Below, one piece after another: positions 61,295 to 64,000 of a DNA stretch of 64,000 bases. The notes beneath the pieces were generated by a model. That model ran no database searches. It was not told the origin of the DNA and was given only the letters and a program-made list of their open reading frames with translations. The stretch lies in assembly GCA_963921425.1 (NCBI GenBank), contig OY992838.1:3596001-3660000 (forward strand), in the 5' to 3' direction. The position numbers were made by a program, and so were the translations under genes. Origin of the DNA: Dryas octopetala (taxonomy: Eukaryota; Streptophyta; Magnoliopsida; Rosales; Rosaceae). Every line of letters begins with the position of its first letter. The first letter of the stretch is position 1.

Positions 61295-61847
61295 TTTGGT
61301 TCTGTTCATTGAAGAAGTGCTTAATCTATGCTGTTCATTCAATCTGTTGTTTAGAGAATCAAATAATGAAACTTGCATCACTACTGGGTTTTCAACCAAC
61401 TCTTTCAACACATGGTTTTTAAAATATACTGAACATCACTATGATTCTATGATATCAAACACCCACAAGGGCCACAACGATATACACAACTATTCCAAAT
61501 TGCTCGCACAATTACAACAGTACAAAATAGAGTTGCTTTTGGATTTCCCCACTCTCACACACATACAGAAGAAACTGGGAGTTCCAGTATAAAAAAAAAT
61601 AAAAAAATAAAAAAAGAGAGCCTGACTGTGCGGTTGTGGAGCTCTGCATTTTTGCAACCACCTGTTACAATTGTGCCTGTACAACGATTCCAAAGATTTT
61701 CCAGCCAAAACATAAAATTCTTCTCTGAGATATAACTCATCCAAGCATTTCATTCGAGCAGGCACCATTAACCTTACGGTGATTATAATGCATCAACTCG
61801 AATTGGCATACAAAGACGTCAATTATGTACCAAAAAACTCATATTGC
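61295..61847. other. Convergent 3' ends
   Basis: The 3' UTR of the membrane protein gene (+) meets the 3' UTR of the OSCA gene (-). The short open frames here are unsupported. Confidence 0.6.
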
Positions 61848-64000
61848 TTATGGCTTAGGTTCTTCTCCATTCAAAATTGAGATAACATCCCATGCTGGAT
61901 TTCCTTGGGTAGGATCCTTCCCTGAAAAGAGAGAAGCAAAGACAACCAAGCAATTACATCATTGAATCCGGATAGAGGAGGTCTTCCAAGTGTTAGATGA
62001 ATCAAACCTGGCTTCACATTCTCTGGATCCTTATCGCCGTCCTCCTTCTCATGATCAGCTGAGCGTCCAGGACTGCACGAGTCATCAGGAGTTACAGGAG
62101 ACTGGCAATAGGCTGAATGCAGCTGTTGGTAAACCTCTTCCATCTTCCCAGATTGTTCATCCTTTCGATCCATCTCAATAAGAATCTGAAAACAACCCAC
62201 TTATCAAACTTTGGAAGGGATACAGAGACATGATCACACACACACACACAAAAAAAACCCATTTTGAATTGCTACCTCTGCAGCATGGTTCTTGAATATT
62301 GGACGAAACCGCTGTCGACAGTACTCATTAAACAAAAGAGTCAAAATAGGCAGTGGAATGGTGAAACCTGATGCAATTGGTGATCTTCTTAATCCAAAGA
62401 CACCAAAGGCAATTATTTGCATGACAACCAATGAAAAGATGGATGTATTGTGAAACATTGGCCAGTACTGTCCCCCACTTTCATATTTTGGTATATACAC
62501 ATTAAGAATCTGAAATAGACATTTTAAGATTAGCATTAGACCCCTATTTGGTTCCCCCAAAGAAAATAATAAGAATAAATAACTATGGAATGAGGAAAAT
62601 AATTGAACTCAATTAGAAATAAAGAAAAAAAAAAAAAAAAGTAAATGATGGCCAGAACAGAGACCTAACAAAAATAAGGAATGCTAGAACACTTTTATAA
62701 CCTGTATATAATGTCTACAACATCATGAATGCACCTAAAAAAATAGACTTCATGCAACTTTGACGAACAAATTATTAAAAGCAATAAAATAAGGAATGCT
62801 AGAACACAGTTATAACTTGTATAAAATGTCTACAACACCTGTGAATGCACCTAAAATAAATGGCCTTCAAGCAACTTTGATGAACTAAATATTAAAGGTA
62901 ACCAGAATGAATTTAACACATCATAGTTGCCTTGAAACCTAATCAACTAAAATCAGAAAAGAAGCTTCTACCACGTGATTGCCATTCCAAAGCTAAACAC
63001 AACCAGCAGGATACAAAGAACGTCCCAAATATTACCCTCCTACTTAAAGAGGAGGCTGCTAACCAGCACAGGTAAGGGGACATGGAATTACAGTGTGGTT
63101 AAATAGCCAAGAGCATAGAAAAGGAAAGTAAGTGCAACTTCACTATACATAGCATTTGCATAAATTTTTTGTAGCTATGACCTCATAAAAATACCAAATC
63201 ACTATTACTCGCCTTGGCTACATATAAAATATAGGAACAGCATATAAAAAATGCTGCTAAACCCATGGAATGCACAAGGTTATAAAGCATTGATAGGAGG
63301 AGTCCTCACCTGGTTTCGATATACAAGGTAGGCAAGTATACTGTAAACCAGCAAGAATGGCAATATTAGGGGAACCAATATGGAACAGGTGAAACCAATG
63401 AACAGAAACAGCAGGACTCTAGGAATTTCTGTATGATAAGGAAAAGACATTGGGCCAATAGAGTAATCTTTCATTCTAAATATGAACCTCCGGATCCAGT
63501 TGCAAAGAAGAGGATAAAGTTGTATGAGTTCACATGCCAAGCTTGCCCAACCAGATGAAAAAACATAAGTCATGAAGAATTTTGCCTGCAAAATTGAAAC
63601 CACAACATAATTAAAAATAATACTAACGCTCTACACCTTCTAAAATAAAAAAGACCGAAAAACTTTAATTTGTATAAGAATCTCATTACTGACACAAGAA
63701 CTCGAAATCATTATCACACTCTAAATCACTTTGCTAACCCTTATGACCATCAGTAATTGAAATTAAAATTGCCTGAAGTTCAAATGAGATGACAATTGCA
63801 AATGGACAAGTTAACCCTTATCAATTGCAAAGTATATCTGTATCAGAACTTGACAAGAAAAAACAGTACGCACATGTAACAGTCCAATAGACTAGCATAA
63901 CTGGATCAGAAAAGTTATACATTGGATAAACATATTTAATAATCAAGGGCATATCACCTGTGCCGGAACTGCATTGGCAAGTTGGCCAGGTATCTCTTTC
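61848..64000 (-). CDS. OSCA/CSC1-like hyperosmolality-gated cation channel, C-terminal part (5' partial)
   Basis: Visible minus-strand exons: 64000-63958 (continues beyond the window), 63585-63310, 62509-62276, 62185-62008, 61921-61848 (stop TAA). The translation runs IPGQLANAVPAQ|AKFFMTYVFSSGWASLACEL ... FPYHTEIPRVLLFLFIGFTC ... PFLLVYSILAYLVYRNQ|ILNVYIPKYESGGQYWP ... SPIASGFTIPLPILTLLFNEYCRQRF. These are conserved parts of the RSN1/DUF221 seven-helix domain, here its last transmembrane helices, followed by a hydrophilic tail with ILIEMDRKDEQSG. Family role: mechanosensitive or osmosensitive Ca2+-permeable channels at the plasma membrane or internal membranes. The sequence resembles clade 2 OSCAs (HYP1/RXW8-like) more than CSC1, but that is an impression. 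All splice junctions are GT-AG with matching phases. Confidence 0.93.
62672..62898. repeat. Tandem duplication of about 115 bp in an OSCA intron
   Basis: Two imperfect copies, 62672-62786 and 62787-62898, both starting AAATAAGGAATGCTAGAACA and containing ATGTCTACAACA and GAATGCACCTAAAA. They lie in the intron between the exons ending at 63310 and starting at 62509. Confidence 0.88.

Noticed and set aside
1..64000. CRISPR array, prokaryotic operon, phage or plasmid functions, tRNA/rRNA genes
   Set aside because: None seen; the repeats present are microsatellites, MITEs and gene duplicates, and gene structure is that of a plant nuclear chromosome.

Overview
The window is nuclear DNA from a eudicot plant. 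The genes are intron-rich with GT-AG introns, the intergenic DNA is AT-rich and full of microsatellites and MITEs, and the gene families are plant ones (KNOX, HD-Zip II, R2R3-MYB, OSCA/CSC1, plastid/mitochondrial BCATs, NO VEIN-like GHKL ATPases, CBM22-GH10 xylanase). A woody rosid, perhaps Rosaceae, is my guess from protein resemblance only. There is no operon or prokaryotic-style system. All exon models were read by eye from splice sites and reading-frame continuity.

Layout. 82-3096 (+): 3' part of a secondary-wall type endo-1,4-beta-xylanase with CBM22 modules and a GH10 domain; its 5' exons lie outside the window. 3097-12889: long gene-poor region with a 0.9 kb foldback element (5796-6713) and a Mutator-like MITE with a perfect 9-bp target duplication (8957-9322). 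12890-16319 (+): class I KNOX homeobox gene of the KNAT1/BREVIPEDICELLUS type. 20096-21205 (-): HD-Zip II factor of the HAT22/HAT9 type. 21206-27639: gene-poor, with an unusual array of short repeats near 22.4 kb. 27640-31032 and 32870-35604 (+): tandem branched-chain aminotransferase genes with the same ten-exon structure but different targeting ends, separated by a second MITE with a perfect 9-bp target duplication (32195-32660).

36535-50657 (+) is a local cluster of large NO VEIN/sacsin-like GHKL ATPase genes. It has one intact 1766-residue gene (36535-42477), one truncated fragment (42912-43769) and one near full-length copy broken by several stops and frameshifts (44602-50657). 54075-55569 (+): R2R3-MYB of the RAX/MYB36/MYB87 group. 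60429-61294 (+): small plant-specific membrane protein with a likely transit peptide and a site II/telo-box promoter. 61848-64000 (-): C-terminal exons of an OSCA/CSC1-like osmosensitive channel, truncated by the window edge.

The most informative points are the two MITEs with intact target duplications, the birth-and-death pattern in the GHKL cluster (including an apparent start-codon shift in the surviving gene), five degenerate ~110-residue repeats inside that protein, and two oddities in the first BCAT gene: a Thr-to-Asn change in the phosphate-binding loop and an apparently obligatory GC-AG first intron. I found no convincing evidence for an undescribed multi-gene system.
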